Source: Rhodopseudomonas palustris (GTDB lineage: Bacteria > Pseudomonadota > Alphaproteobacteria > Rhizobiales > Xanthobacteraceae). From it: 64,000 nt of DNA. Position numbers and translations under genes: made by a program. The notes beneath the pieces were generated by a model. It searched no databases. It had not been told where the DNA came from and saw nothing but the letters and a program-made list of their open reading frames with translations. Within the stretch, counting starts at the first letter, position 1. Every line of letters begins with the position of its first letter. Where the stretch lies: assembly GCF_034479375.1 (NCBI RefSeq), contig NZ_CP140155.1, positions 1,364,001 through 1,428,000 of the forward strand. The letters run 5' to 3'. Of the stretch, positions 46,129-55,529 are shown one piece after another.

Positions 46129-46428
46129 ATGATTGAGCCGATCAAGCCAGGACACGAACTGTTCCCCTACGATGTCGAGGTAGTCGATGGTAAGAAGACC
46201 GTCGTACTCAAGAAGGGCTGGAACGATGAGAAGCAGGTCGCTTTCATTCTGCAGGCGATCGAATACTTGCTCCAGTTTGAACACAACCATGGTTCGGTCA
46301 GTATGATCAACATGATCGAAGGCGAAGCGCACGGCGCCATGTTGCGTGGAACGGAAAAGCAAAAGGAACGGTTTGGAGAGCTTATGGCACTTCGACAATC
46401 GTGGCTCGACGCTCAACAGGCCGCCTGA
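46129..46428 (+). CDS. Small hypothetical cargo protein
   Basis: 99 residues with a strong ribosome site (GAGGAGG and GAGGGG within 25 bases upstream of ATG 46129). Mixed alpha/beta sequence MIEPIKPGHELFPYDVEVVDGKKTVVLKKGW then a helical C-terminus. No family recognised. Confidence 0.6.
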   Translation: MIEPIKPGHELFPYDVEVVDGKKTVVLKKGWNDEKQVAFILQAIEYLLQFEHNHGSVSMINMIEGEAHGAMLRGTEKQKERFGELMALRQSWLDAQQAA

Positions 46429-46773
46429 TCACATTCCGAATCGTCCCCAAGGCTTCCGCCGATAGGCCTCGTTCATTGCATCTGCGGCATCGTGAAAGCA
46501 CCCCACGAAGTCTCCTTCGTCATCGAACAGCAGCCATTGTTCGCCGTCCCACACCATTGCGTATCCGTTTTCAAGTTGCCGCAGGCGCGGGCGCTGGAAG
46601 TCGCCTGTAGGTTCAGCTGGACGATCAGTCTGTTCTTCTGTTGGCAGGGTGCCTCGATGACCAGCCTTCGGATCTCGTCGTGAACTGGACGGCGGCCTTA
46701 ATGTTGGCGGTGTGCCCTGGCCGCTCTGATCGCCGCTGCCTTCATCATCCTGATTATTCTCGTCACACATCAA
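46429..46773 (-). CDS. Small hypothetical cargo protein
   Basis: 114 residues. The first half is low-complexity and hydrophilic (DDEGSGDQSGQGTPP). The second half has a compact beta-type segment, YAMVWDGEQWLLFDDEGDFVGCF, then AADAMNEAYRRKPWG. Its 3' end directly abuts the stop of the convergent 99-residue gene. No family recognised. Confidence 0.5.
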   Translation of the reverse strand: MMCDENNQDDEGSGDQSGQGTPPTLRPPSSSRRDPKAGHRGTLPTEEQTDRPAEPTGDFQRPRLRQLENGYAMVWDGEQWLLFDDEGDFVGCFHDAADAMNEAYRRKPWGRFGM

Positions 46774-46940
46774 TATCGCCCCAGTGCTTCAATCAACGTC
46801 CAGGTGCTATCGAGGATTGATGAGAGCCGGGTTAACTGCGCTGTTCAGCGTACGTGGCAGGCTGGGCACTGCATACCGATTTTGGCCAATAGCCGTTGTC
46901 GTTGGGACGAAATGGGATGCCCCGTCGTGAAAGCTGCTAC

Positions 46941-47897
46941 TTAAGTTGCATGACCAAGACCCGGCCCGTTTCTAAAGGAAGGTTGTGACCGCTTTCGTCT
47001 CGTCGCTCTCACGACGATCGTCTCATGAATACGAGCAGAGGCTTCCTGAAACTGCAGATCTAGAAGCCATTCGCCGAACCAGCCATAGGAATTCTTGATT
47101 GTGGCTGCCCTACCTGAATTTGAGGCTGCAAACGCCGTGTAAACACTGTCTAAAACGTCGTTCAGCCGTTCATGTTTGAGAATCCGAAAGCCTCGCGAAC
47201 GCGCCTCGGCCACCGACACTCCGAAATCTCTCGGTTCGGGCCACGCCGTTTGGTAACCCCCGAGGTCGAGCAAGCCAACGTTTTGGATCACATGCAGAGC
47301 AGTGCCCACATTTATGGAATCGAGGATCGGAACGGAAGATGCCCCGCCGACCCGCAGCCTCGAGAGAATCCACCGATCCATTTCTAAGATATCAGGCCTA
47401 GCTTGCACCCAGGGGATGTTAGTGACATCTCCGTTATCGCATCGGCAACACTTCGAAATGCGAACATCTGTCCACGATAGCGGTTGTCCACACGAGCAGG
47501 TCTGGATCAACTTCCTGCCATGGGCAGGGCAGGTAGTGACGAATTTTAGATCGAACCAGAACCGATGATGAGAGGACTCCACTACACATTCCGGACAGAG
47601 GCGACGTACGGACTGCCTCACTGCGTGCCTCGCACTGAAGCGCTCTCCTCGAATGGCTAGCCCGCCGTCCGAGACGATCGGGGCCGAATTCATGAGATGG
47701 GCCGGGTCGCAGTGCGCCACAGCGGCGAGGCGTTCGATTCCGGCCCCATTCCGTAGCTCTCGCACCGATAGTCCGGTCAAGGCTGAAAGCTGGCTTTGGC
47801 TTTGGATGCCATTTCGTTCAGCGAGCCGAAGCAGCAACCCGTGTGGGGGTTCGTCTTCGGCGGGAACGACCCATAGGGGGAGTGGTGAGCGAAGCAA
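46941..47897 (-). CDS. tniQ: TniQ-family transposition target-selection protein (second copy)
   Basis: 318 residues from a TTG start at 47897, 7 bases after the first tniQ stop. PLPLWVVPAEDEPPHGLLLRLAERNG is the TniQ N-terminus. The zinc-binding module is CPECVVESSHHRFWFDLKFVTTCPAHGRKLIQTCSCGQ with a last CCRC pair. TniQ/TnsD proteins bind target DNA or a guide complex and recruit TnsC. It is the last gene of the tns operon. It is clearly related to, but divergent from, the preceding copy. Confidence 0.92.
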   Translation of the reverse strand: MLRSPLPLWVVPAEDEPPHGLLLRLAERNGIQSQSQLSALTGLSVRELRNGAGIERLAAVAHCDPAHLMNSAPIVSDGGLAIRGERFSARHAVRQSVRRLCPECVVESSHHRFWFDLKFVTTCPAHGRKLIQTCSCGQPLSWTDVRISKCCRCDNGDVTNIPWVQARPDILEMDRWILSRLRVGGASSVPILDSINVGTALHVIQNVGLLDLGGYQTAWPEPRDFGVSVAEARSRGFRILKHERLNDVLDSVYTAFAASNSGRAATIKNSYGWFGEWLLDLQFQEASARIHETIVVRATRRKRSQPSFRNGPGLGHAT

Positions 47898-47904
47898 GTT
47901 ACTC

Positions 47905-48852
47905 TCATTTCTTCACTTCGATGTCGAATACGGATTTGCGTGCCGCGTTGGCGATTACGATCTCAGCGAACGGTCTCGCTTGCTCGACAAAGTGCTTGCT
48001 GTGGTACCAGATTTTGAACCATTGACCGAAGAATCCGTAGATTGTCCTGAGCGTCTCGGCGAGCTTCCTTGTCTTTGCCGTCAGATACTGTTCGTACACT
48101 TCATCTAATGCCTGGTCGAGAAGCCCCAGCTGAAGAACCCGGAATCCGTTAGCTTGCAGTTGGTGTGCTGGCGTATCGTACCCGTCTACACCACGCCAGC
48201 ACGTATAGCCCTCGGCCGCTAGCACGCCGACGCGGTTCACAATATTCAAAGCGGTCCACAAGGGCATCCCGTCGAGGATAGGGACAGGTACGGGGTCGCC
48301 AACCCCAAGCTTGCCTAAGGCCCAACGATTCATTGCCAAAACGTCATTTCCGGGTGACTTAAGCGTCATCCGAAATACGCTTCCGTCTTGGCAATGGGAG
48401 CATTTTTCGATGTCGACATCTTTCCAGGTGAGTGCAGTGCCGCAAGAGCATGCATCAACAAGCGTCACTTGATGCCTTGGGCATGTCGAAACGAAGGAGA
48501 GGTCGAACCAAAAGCGCTGGTGAGCCGCTTCCGTAATGCAAGTAGGACATACTCTCCGCCGCTTTATGAGGAGGTGGTCTGACGTTCGCAATCGCTCGCC
48601 TCGTAGCGACACGACTCCGCGAACGATGGGTTCTGTCGTCGAACGCATGAACAGGTCCGGACTGCACTGAAGGAGTTCGGCAAGGTGCCCGGCGCCATGT
48701 CCCAGTCGCAACCTCGCAACTGACATGTCGGTCAGCTCTCTCATTGTGCGAAGATCTTTGACGCCATTACGTTTCGCGAAACGCAAAAGAAGCCCATGTG
48801 CGGGTTCGTCTTCGCCCGGGGTGACCAATAGAGGTAGCTTGTCAACTCTCAT
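47905..48852 (-). CDS. tniQ: TniQ-family transposition target-selection protein (first copy)
   Basis: 315 residues. The ATG overlaps the tnsC stop (ATGA). It opens LPLLVTPGEDEPAHGLLLRFAKRNGV. The zinc module is CPTCITEAAHQRFWFDLSFVSTCPRHQVTLVDACSCGTAL followed by CSHC. The C-terminal part, about 200-315, is helical and differs more from the second copy. Two adjacent TniQ genes are also found in some CRISPR-associated Tn7-like transposons, but no CRISPR locus is present here. Confidence 0.92.
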   Translation of the reverse strand: MRVDKLPLLVTPGEDEPAHGLLLRFAKRNGVKDLRTMRELTDMSVARLRLGHGAGHLAELLQCSPDLFMRSTTEPIVRGVVSLRGERLRTSDHLLIKRRRVCPTCITEAAHQRFWFDLSFVSTCPRHQVTLVDACSCGTALTWKDVDIEKCSHCQDGSVFRMTLKSPGNDVLAMNRWALGKLGVGDPVPVPILDGMPLWTALNIVNRVGVLAAEGYTCWRGVDGYDTPAHQLQANGFRVLQLGLLDQALDEVYEQYLTAKTRKLAETLRTIYGFFGQWFKIWYHSKHFVEQARPFAEIVIANAARKSVFDIEVKK

Positions 48853-49946
48853 GCCGCCGCAGCTGCCTTTCTGAGTGACTTCTCCCGGTCTTTTCTTCGG
48901 CGGGTTGCACGGCTCTTACAAGCCTCTTCCTCAAGCATCTTTCTGCGGGCGGCTTTGATCTTCTGGAAGCCATCCTCGTCGATCTCGCCTTTCACCCGGA
49001 ACGGGTTCTCCTTGTCGGGGACATTATGCTTGCGAGCATATGCGTCGCCAATGAGATCCATTGTCACCGTGTCGAGGTTCTGGTCGATCGCGTCCTTCGC
49101 TGCCATTGAGACGTACTTAGTAATATACCCAACGTAGCCATCGGAGGCCAGGTGAAGTCGAAGGGCCAGCGCAGGCGTGAACAGTTGCGGCTTGCGGTCG
49201 AAGGGCAAGTCATCGGACAGGGACCGCAAAAACATGCACAATTCGGCACTTTCGTTGAAATCAAGCGGGAACGGCCTCATATGATGTTCCTCGCTCTTCA
49301 TGGTCTCGAGCTGCCCATTCTCCAGTAGGAAGTCCGTTGCATAGTGGAGCCCTACGCAGCAGATTTGGACGCGCGTCTCTTTCATCAGCTCCTTTAGAAA
49401 ATCCGCTGCCTCGTAGGGATCGCGAATTTGGCTGCTATCTACGATGTGTTGGCATTCGTCGAAGATAATCATTCGCACGCCTTGACCCTCGATTTGGTGG
49501 CGAACGATCGATTTCATTTCCGCCAAGGTCGCGCGCTTGGTGGGCATGCCGAGCGCGGCTAGCGTCTCACCAAACAGTTGTTTGTAGGTCGTCTTCTTGC
49601 TGACCATAATCTTGAGAATCGGGCGAACGAGGCCGCGCCCAGGCTGCTGAAACGTGACGCTCATGTTCGTAGGATAGGTTTTGGGATCGATCGTATGGAC
49701 ATCGATTCCGTCTTTGAGCGTACCGCGATATTCTTCGCGGATTTCCTCCATAAAATCGTTCGCAGCGGTCGTCTTGCCGACACCGGTCTCGCCGACGACG
49801 AAAGAACAACTCGCCTGCTGACCTTCGTGGTATTCGCGGTAGCAGCGACGGAACACATCCGTTGCTCGTTTCATCGTCGGCGTGACGGCAACAAAGCTGC
49901 CGATATGCTTTCGGCGTTCTTCTACAGAGCGAGTATTCCACGTCAT
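48849..49946 (-). CDS. tnsC: Tn7-like AAA+ regulator TnsC/TniB
   Basis: 365 residues. Walker A VVGETGVGKTTAANDF (G52-T59), Walker B MIIFDECQHIVD (D163, E164; DECQH is typical of TniB/TnsC), sensor region CCVGLHYATDFLL. The C-terminus is strongly basic (KSRATRRRKDREKSLRK). It forms ATP-dependent filaments on target DNA and bridges TniQ to the transposase. It lies between tnsB (15-base gap) and tniQ (4-base overlap). Confidence 0.94.
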   Translation of the reverse strand: MTWNTRSVEERRKHIGSFVAVTPTMKRATDVFRRCYREYHEGQQASCSFVVGETGVGKTTAANDFMEEIREEYRGTLKDGIDVHTIDPKTYPTNMSVTFQQPGRGLVRPILKIMVSKKTTYKQLFGETLAALGMPTKRATLAEMKSIVRHQIEGQGVRMIIFDECQHIVDSSQIRDPYEAADFLKELMKETRVQICCVGLHYATDFLLENGQLETMKSEEHHMRPFPLDFNESAELCMFLRSLSDDLPFDRKPQLFTPALALRLHLASDGYVGYITKYVSMAAKDAIDQNLDTVTMDLIGDAYARKHNVPDKENPFRVKGEIDEDGFQKIKAARRKMLEEEACKSRATRRRKDREKSLRKAAAAA

Positions 49947-49961
49947 CGTTGACTCCGTCGA

Positions 49962-52157
49962 CTAGTCCAGAGAGCGCCGCTTTACAACTAAGATTTGCGG
50001 TGATTGATCGGGTGTTACAACGCGCTTCGGCTCGAGTTCGGCGTCAGCACTGGCTGAGAAGGCGGCTAGATCGACCTCCGGGGAGTCAAGAATCGCCCGC
50101 GAAGGTGGGGTTTCGACCGCCGGAGTACGATCGCGGTAGGGGCCGCGCTCGTCTGGCGGTGATGACATCAGAGTGCGATCCGGATCGTAGGAGTCCAACT
50201 TCCGTTCGCTTTCATCCGGGGAAAGGTGCTCGCCACGGAGATGCTCGGAAGGGTTGCGACCGTCGGTCAAGAAGCGAACCGCCTTCTTCGGCAGTTTCTT
50301 GCGGGGGCTGCGTTCGTCGATGAGATCGATGATCTCTTGGCTCGATTTCGCCCGAGCTAGAGCCTTTTTCGGATCAAAGCATTCGTCGTCTGAATTCTGA
50401 CGCGCCTTCTTCAGCACCCGATATTGATAGAGTGTCAGCTTTGCGACCTCTTCATCTGCCTGGAGGTAACCTTCAACCCATTTCGCTTTAGCGTCCAAGG
50501 CGGTTGGATCGAGGATGTACGCCGTCCTTAAGTCCTGTGGGTCGATCCGAACCGTCACAGCGCTGTTTCCGGCAAGTCTGTTCCGGAGTCCCGAGAAGGC
50601 ATTGGAATTCCACCGAAGGCCTTCGAATTCAATACCGGGGGATCTCAGGTGACGATCAATTACTAGACCGGTCAGCGGAACGAGGAGTTCCTCAGGCGGA
50701 GCAGGGCGCTCTCCAACCTCGAGAATGCCTCTCGTCCATCGGTCCAGCGGGGTCTCCCCAATCTCGGAGTGAATGGTCGTGTGATAGACATCCACGATCC
50801 ATTTCGCGATGATCCAATTTGCGTCTTCGAGAGTGAGGACCGCGTGCTTTTCGGAATTGTAGGTTCCGCGGTCGCGAGGGTTCGACTTGGTCGTGCCCGG
50901 CAATTTGTGAATGACTCCCTGATTGTGGCTCCGAAACCAGCGCTCCACACGACCTTTGAGCCAGCCCGCTGCTCTGGGCAGGTCGACGATCTGCATATTC
51001 AATGCGCGTTCGGTCTGCCTCATGGACCTTGAGCGAAACTCAGCGCCGTTGTCGCAGAATAATCGCGTCATGGGGCCGTAGCAGGGCCAAGGAAAGCGGA
51101 AGGTGACGTCCCGTCCGGCCGCCGAACTGATCTTCGCAAGCAAGCCGTCTTTAGGCTGGACTGCGACCCTAAGCGCTTCCATGACGCTAACCCAGGAAGG
51201 CGGCGTGAAGCTGAGTGACAGGCCAAGGATCATCCGTGACCAACGATCGATGATCACGGTGAGCCATGGGCGACCGAGGACGAGGCCATTCTTGTCTACG
51301 ACGATCAGGTCCAGCCGCGTGTGATCAACTTCCGCTTCTTCAAGCGGCATGCTGCAGGCAGGTCCCTTTCGAACCGCTTTCATCAGAAAGTCTGCTTGTC
51401 TTTTACCATGTCTCGCGACGGTCAAATCGTAGACCTCCATCTTGTTGATCATTCGCGAGACCAAATGCTTTCCAATTACTTCCTTGGCACCAAGCGACGG
51501 AAGGGCAAGGCCGTCCCGGTCCGCGCGAAGCAAAATGTGACGAGCGGCCGCTTCTCGGGCATCGGCTTTCGAGCCAGCGATTTCGTTTCGATAGACTTCG
51601 TCAATACCGTTCATGATCTCCTGCTTGTGCCATTCCGCCAGACGAGGTGTCCGATTGCCTTTCTTTCGGTGAGTGTCGACCAGAGCGCGGATGTCCCGGC
51701 CAGCTACCAGCCAGCGCAGGTACCATTCTCGAGCGCGACGAAACGTGACCTCCCTGGGCGGACGCAGATCGTCTGTTGCTTCAGCGATCACGCGCTCGAT
51801 GGCAGGCAAGACATGCTTCCGCCTGTCTCGAAAGGGTGCGGGGAGGTCATCGATAGCTTTGACGAAAGGATACTTTCGTTCCGCCGACAACCGTTCGACA
51901 TCGGAGAATGCGCCCCAGTCCACCTGCAGATTGTCTTGGACGACCGGGGGAAGAGCACGAAAGGCAGCGTCGGTCGTAATCCGGCCCGAACGCATCATGT
52001 GCAGAATTGCAGTGTTTGCTAACGCCTTCTCGGTGCCAGACTCCTTATCGGTGAATACACGAACCTGGTCGCCAGGCGGACCGACGATGTAGCGGCGGGT
52101 GTCGAGGCGGATCGTTGCTCCAGTGCGGAGTTGAACGGGAACGTGCCCAAGGTTCAT
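49962..52157 (-). CDS. tnsB: Tn7-like transposase TnsB (Mu-type DDE integrase)
   Basis: 731 residues. N-terminal DNA-binding domains (about 1-240). The RNase-H-like catalytic core shows D278 (AEVDHTRLD), D369 (LFCDNGAEF) and E405 (KGRVERWFR), i.e. DD(35)E spacing. The Mu-C-like barrel is at about 480-560 (GIEFEGLRWNSNAF). The Asp/Arg-rich tail, from about 640, probably contacts TnsC. All catalytic residues are present, so it is likely active. Gap to the TnsA-like gene upstream: 26 bases. Confidence 0.95.
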   Translation of the reverse strand: MNLGHVPVQLRTGATIRLDTRRYIVGPPGDQVRVFTDKESGTEKALANTAILHMMRSGRITTDAAFRALPPVVQDNLQVDWGAFSDVERLSAERKYPFVKAIDDLPAPFRDRRKHVLPAIERVIAEATDDLRPPREVTFRRAREWYLRWLVAGRDIRALVDTHRKKGNRTPRLAEWHKQEIMNGIDEVYRNEIAGSKADAREAAARHILLRADRDGLALPSLGAKEVIGKHLVSRMINKMEVYDLTVARHGKRQADFLMKAVRKGPACSMPLEEAEVDHTRLDLIVVDKNGLVLGRPWLTVIIDRWSRMILGLSLSFTPPSWVSVMEALRVAVQPKDGLLAKISSAAGRDVTFRFPWPCYGPMTRLFCDNGAEFRSRSMRQTERALNMQIVDLPRAAGWLKGRVERWFRSHNQGVIHKLPGTTKSNPRDRGTYNSEKHAVLTLEDANWIIAKWIVDVYHTTIHSEIGETPLDRWTRGILEVGERPAPPEELLVPLTGLVIDRHLRSPGIEFEGLRWNSNAFSGLRNRLAGNSAVTVRIDPQDLRTAYILDPTALDAKAKWVEGYLQADEEVAKLTLYQYRVLKKARQNSDDECFDPKKALARAKSSQEIIDLIDERSPRKKLPKKAVRFLTDGRNPSEHLRGEHLSPDESERKLDSYDPDRTLMSSPPDERGPYRDRTPAVETPPSRAILDSPEVDLAAFSASADAELEPKRVVTPDQSPQILVVKRRSLD

Positions 52158-52183
52158 TGGTAATCCTCCTGACGCAAGCGAGA

Positions 52184-53184
52184 TTAGGTTTTCACGAAAG
52201 TCGAACGACGGCTGAACGCGGTTCGACCATCCATCTTGATGTGTCCGAGCCAGTCGAGCTGGAGGGCGAGGGCGAATGCATCGAACCGGCTGCCCACCTG
52301 CTCCTGCAAGGCGGCGACCGACGATTCCTTAGGCAACTGAGCCAGCGCATCGATAGCGAAGAGCTTCCGATCTTTTTCGCCGTACCCGACGAGGTGACGC
52401 CGAAGCATTATTGCGTTCGAGAGGCGGGGCTGAACGCGGATATCGTCCTCGGTTTCAAGGCGGAATCCAAAGCCAATGCGCCGGGCTGCCGACGTCATTG
52501 CATCAATGAATTCCCTAGGCGTTACGCCAAGTTCCCTAGTCCGTTGCATCAGCCAGGACACGGTCCACACCAAGACAAGATCGCGCTGTCCATCCTTATG
52601 GAAGATCGCGTAGTCGATCCTTTGCACCTTCGCTTCGCCCCGGACGTCCACGGACAGAGGAGCAAGTTCGTCGATGACGTCGGTTACGTTGCGGGTGAAG
52701 GCATCGATGACCGTTAGGAAATCGAGAGCGAGCAGGGAGCGTGCCCCGACGAGTTTGTCCTCCAAACACATCATCGGCGTCTCTCCGACGTAATGGTCTT
52801 CCTGCCCGCTGCGAATTGCTCCCGGCCGGGTGCCGACACGGCGACCACGCTTCTTTGCTTTAGCCGGGCCCGGCGCAGGATCGATTTCTGCGGACGGCAG
52901 ATCCCATTCGGGTTCATCATCGGGAGATGCGGGCGCCCGGCGCCGAACTTCGAGACGAGGAGCCTCTTCAGTCGAATAATTGCCGACGGCCTTTCGGCCT
53001 TCATTCTCACGTTTGACTTCATCTTCATTTCCAGAGCGCTTTCGCCGGTTCTTTAGCCCGCTATGCGCAAGCTCCCGGAGACGTCATCGGCGTGAATTTC
53101 GGGCGCGTTACTGCGGCCGCCGGCGGAAGAGCGATTGGGATCAGACGGATCGTAGGGAGGTTGAAATTGCTCGTTGTAGTTCAT
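52184..53184 (-). pseudogene. TnsA-like protein, apparently split by a frameshift
   Basis: The intact part is 52184-52774 (196 residues, ATG 52774, GGAGAG upstream). LEDKLVGARSLLALDFLTVIDAF, then VQRIDYAIF and a C-terminal helical domain (LSNAIMLRRHLVGYGEKDRKLFAIDALAQLP) resemble the TnsA fold, but the usual ExK triad end is not visible (VLVWT). The same frame stays open upstream to 53083 with coding-like, G-rich first codon positions but no ATG/GTG/TTG. A separate ORF, 53053-53184 (43 residues, MNYNEQFQPPYDPSDPNR, GAGGAG upstream), overlaps it in another frame. Joining both by a -1 shift within 53056-53083 gives one protein of about 330 residues. It could be a mutation, a recoding site or a sequencing error; alternatively, two genes. 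Confidence 0.6.
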
Positions 53185-53279
53185 GACACGCAACTCCTCG
53201 TCTCGGCGCATACCCGTCGCCGAGGCTTCCTTTGGTCTCCAGGAGTTCTGGAAACGACGTCAACGACTGCAGCTGTAAT

Positions 53280-53357
53280 TTAGACCGCTATCGCTGAGGC
53301 TATGAGGAGGAGCGTGGACGGCGCGAAGGAGGGGGAGGCGCGTACGATTGCTTGCAT
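53280..53357 (-). CDS. Possible 25-residue peptide
   Basis: Short ORF MQAIVRASPSFAPSTLLLIASAIAV with an ideal AAGGAG 8 bases before the ATG. It ends in a hydrophobic helix. It sits in the gap (53185-53580) between the protease and tns operons, where nothing else was recognised. It may be a leader peptide or chance. Confidence 0.25.
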   Translation of the reverse strand: MQAIVRASPSFAPSTLLLIASAIAV

Positions 53358-53580
53358 CACCTTTCTCCTTCGGTTGCGACCGACAGAGCGGTCATAGGTG
53401 GGGTTTCTCGCGCAGGAAGGCGAGGCGCATCCTTTAAGGATTGAGTCCTTTGAAGAACAGCAACGGGGTCCATTTAGCAGCGCTGAATCCATCGATCTAG
53501 ATCCCCCGAACGAGTGTTAGAAAGCTGACTTACGTAAAGTTACTGGGTAACTCATGGTTTGAAGAGAATGCCGAAGGGAT

Positions 53581-55506
53581 TCAAGCCGTGGCGATTTCGC
53601 ATTCGATCTCCTCCGCAGATGCGCATCCGCGCTCCAACAAAAGCCCGACGATTCTATCGAATGCCGTCGCTCGATCTGTGATGATCCTCTTTGCTCGCAT
53701 GAAGCTTCCGTCCAAAGTCGTAGCGACATGCTGCCGGAGCAGTGGGTCCGTTTGCAGTCGCGCGAGGACTGCGTCCGGGCGCCTCGAGGACAGGTAAACG
53801 AGACTGCTGCCGAGACCGAGTGAGACCTCCATCGTCGCCGCAATCAGGGTTGCCTGTCGGAGGTCGGAATCCTCCGTACCGCCGCCGCCATCGGCATGGT
53901 CGCCGAACACAATTTCCTCGGCCGCAATGCCAGCCAGAAGGATCGCGATTTGCGCCGAGTACGCTGCCTTGCCGAGATTCCGGCCGGGAATCTGCCGCAT
54001 GACCGTTCGGCCGCCAGAGCCGTCCATCCCGACCTCCCGGAAGACTTGGCTTTCAATCAGGCGGTTGCCCGACTGACCCCCGAGGAAATGGCCAACGAGC
54101 GCATGGCCAGCCTCGTGTACGCAGGCCTCGTGGAAGGCTTCTTCGGTCTGCACAATCCTGACAGGGAGGCCGTGCAGAAGGTCGGCAAAGGTCATGGGGC
54201 GGCGTTCGGAGCGAGCCTTGCGCCTTGCGTCCCGGACTAGCTGTTCGATTACAGCTCCGGAAGCGCCTTCTAGGCGCAACGCGATGTCGGCCAGATCAGC
54301 TGAGGTGCAGTCGCCTCGGAGATGGTGTCGCAGAATCCCAATGCGAGCGTCGAGGTCGGGAAGGGGGATTTTGACATGCTTTCCCAAACGGCCCGGCCGC
54401 AGGATCGCCTTGTCGATTTTATCCGGCAGATTTGTCGCCCCCACGACCACCACGCCTTCACGTCCGTCTACGCCGTCGAGGCATTCCAGGAAGGCGTTGA
54501 TGACTTCTCGGGAGTATTGTTCGTGCCTTCCCTCGAGCGTTTCCCGATCCCCGAATGAATCGAGCTCGTCGATGAAGAGAATGCTGGGAGCATCCACGAT
54601 GGCGTCACGGAAAGCTCTCCTCATCGCCTTTAGAAGGTCATTCAGATAGCCAGCTGCCTGCCAGCGGGCGAGCGAGTGGATATGGATCGGAACCCTGCAG
54701 GTTCGAGCCAGAGCCTGTGCGAAGGTCGTCTTGCCTGTACCGGTTGGACCAGAGATCAGGACGCCGCGATCGACATCCGCCCATGGCAATCGCCCGGCCC
54801 GATAGTCTTCGAGGTCTTTAGCAAGTTCGTGGCCCCAGACAGCTGCCTCCCCAAACCCGTGCAGATCGTCCAAGCTCGGCATGGTAACTACAGAGGATCG
54901 CCCCTGAGAGCTCCTTGCGAGCTGATCCTTCTTGACCCTCCTGAGGCTCCGCTCGATATGCAGCCTGCTTCGACCTGGCTTGATCACCATACTCAGCAAG
55001 GCGAGGGGCTCTCCCACAGCAGTGGCCAGAACTTCGTCAGCTAGGCCACGAATTCCGGCCGCACGGGAGGCTGCTTTGAGGACCGACAAGTCGGCGACTG
55101 CGAGGGGCAAAATCCCATCAGCTGCCAGGCGAAACGCCAGCGGAAAAGCGTCCTCATCGTAGGCGAAGCCGATGACGTGATCGTTTCCGGCCAACGTCTT
55201 GCCCAGGTCGTTTTCGCGAGTCTGTCGAACGGACGCCTCACTGTCCCAATGCAGGATTTCCGGACGGATGACGCGCTTCGCACGATCTGGGTTGCGATAG
55301 AGCGTGCGCCCCGCTTCCTCGAAAGTCTCACCATCGGCAGCGTTACGCAGGACGAAGCCAACGACGGAAACGCATCCGGCTAGTACGTGATGCATACGGT
55401 TCTGGCGCAGGGATCGAACCAGCAGGTGCCGCGCGACTGCCACGCCCACGTCAGTCGTCCGTTGACGTGAGACCACGCGCGATCTCGAAAGGTTTCTCAG
55501 GTTCAT
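53581..55506 (-). CDS. Soluble FtsH-like AAA+ ATPase with M41 metalloprotease domain
   Basis: 641 residues from ATG 55506 (MNLRNLSRS, GGAG upstream); an in-frame ATG at 55620 lies within the preceding gene. About 210 residues of unknown N-terminal region without membrane segments come first. The AAA+ domain follows: Walker A GPTGTGKT (253-260), Walker B ILFIDELDSF, second region ILRPGRLGKHVKIPLPD. The M41 domain has the zinc motif HEAGH (464-468) and the downstream ligand region AGIAAEEIVFGDHADGGGGTEDSDLRQAT. All protease ligands appear present. Unlike housekeeping FtsH it lacks membrane anchors. It ends a three-gene operon with a TnsA-like gene, next to the transposition genes. Confidence 0.9.
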   Translation of the reverse strand: MNLRNLSRSRVVSRQRTTDVGVAVARHLLVRSLRQNRMHHVLAGCVSVVGFVLRNAADGETFEEAGRTLYRNPDRAKRVIRPEILHWDSEASVRQTRENDLGKTLAGNDHVIGFAYDEDAFPLAFRLAADGILPLAVADLSVLKAASRAAGIRGLADEVLATAVGEPLALLSMVIKPGRSRLHIERSLRRVKKDQLARSSQGRSSVVTMPSLDDLHGFGEAAVWGHELAKDLEDYRAGRLPWADVDRGVLISGPTGTGKTTFAQALARTCRVPIHIHSLARWQAAGYLNDLLKAMRRAFRDAIVDAPSILFIDELDSFGDRETLEGRHEQYSREVINAFLECLDGVDGREGVVVVGATNLPDKIDKAILRPGRLGKHVKIPLPDLDARIGILRHHLRGDCTSADLADIALRLEGASGAVIEQLVRDARRKARSERRPMTFADLLHGLPVRIVQTEEAFHEACVHEAGHALVGHFLGGQSGNRLIESQVFREVGMDGSGGRTVMRQIPGRNLGKAAYSAQIAILLAGIAAEEIVFGDHADGGGGTEDSDLRQATLIAATMEVSLGLGSSLVYLSSRRPDAVLARLQTDPLLRQHVATTLDGSFMRAKRIITDRATAFDRIVGLLLERGCASAEEIECEIATA

Positions 55507-55529
55507 CGCTGTCTCCGAAGATCGAACGC

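Noticed and set aside
52771..53028. 85-codon frame ending in ATGA overlap with the TnsA-like start
   Set aside because: Codon first-position composition favours the other frame, which continues the TnsA-like protein; kept only as a caveat.
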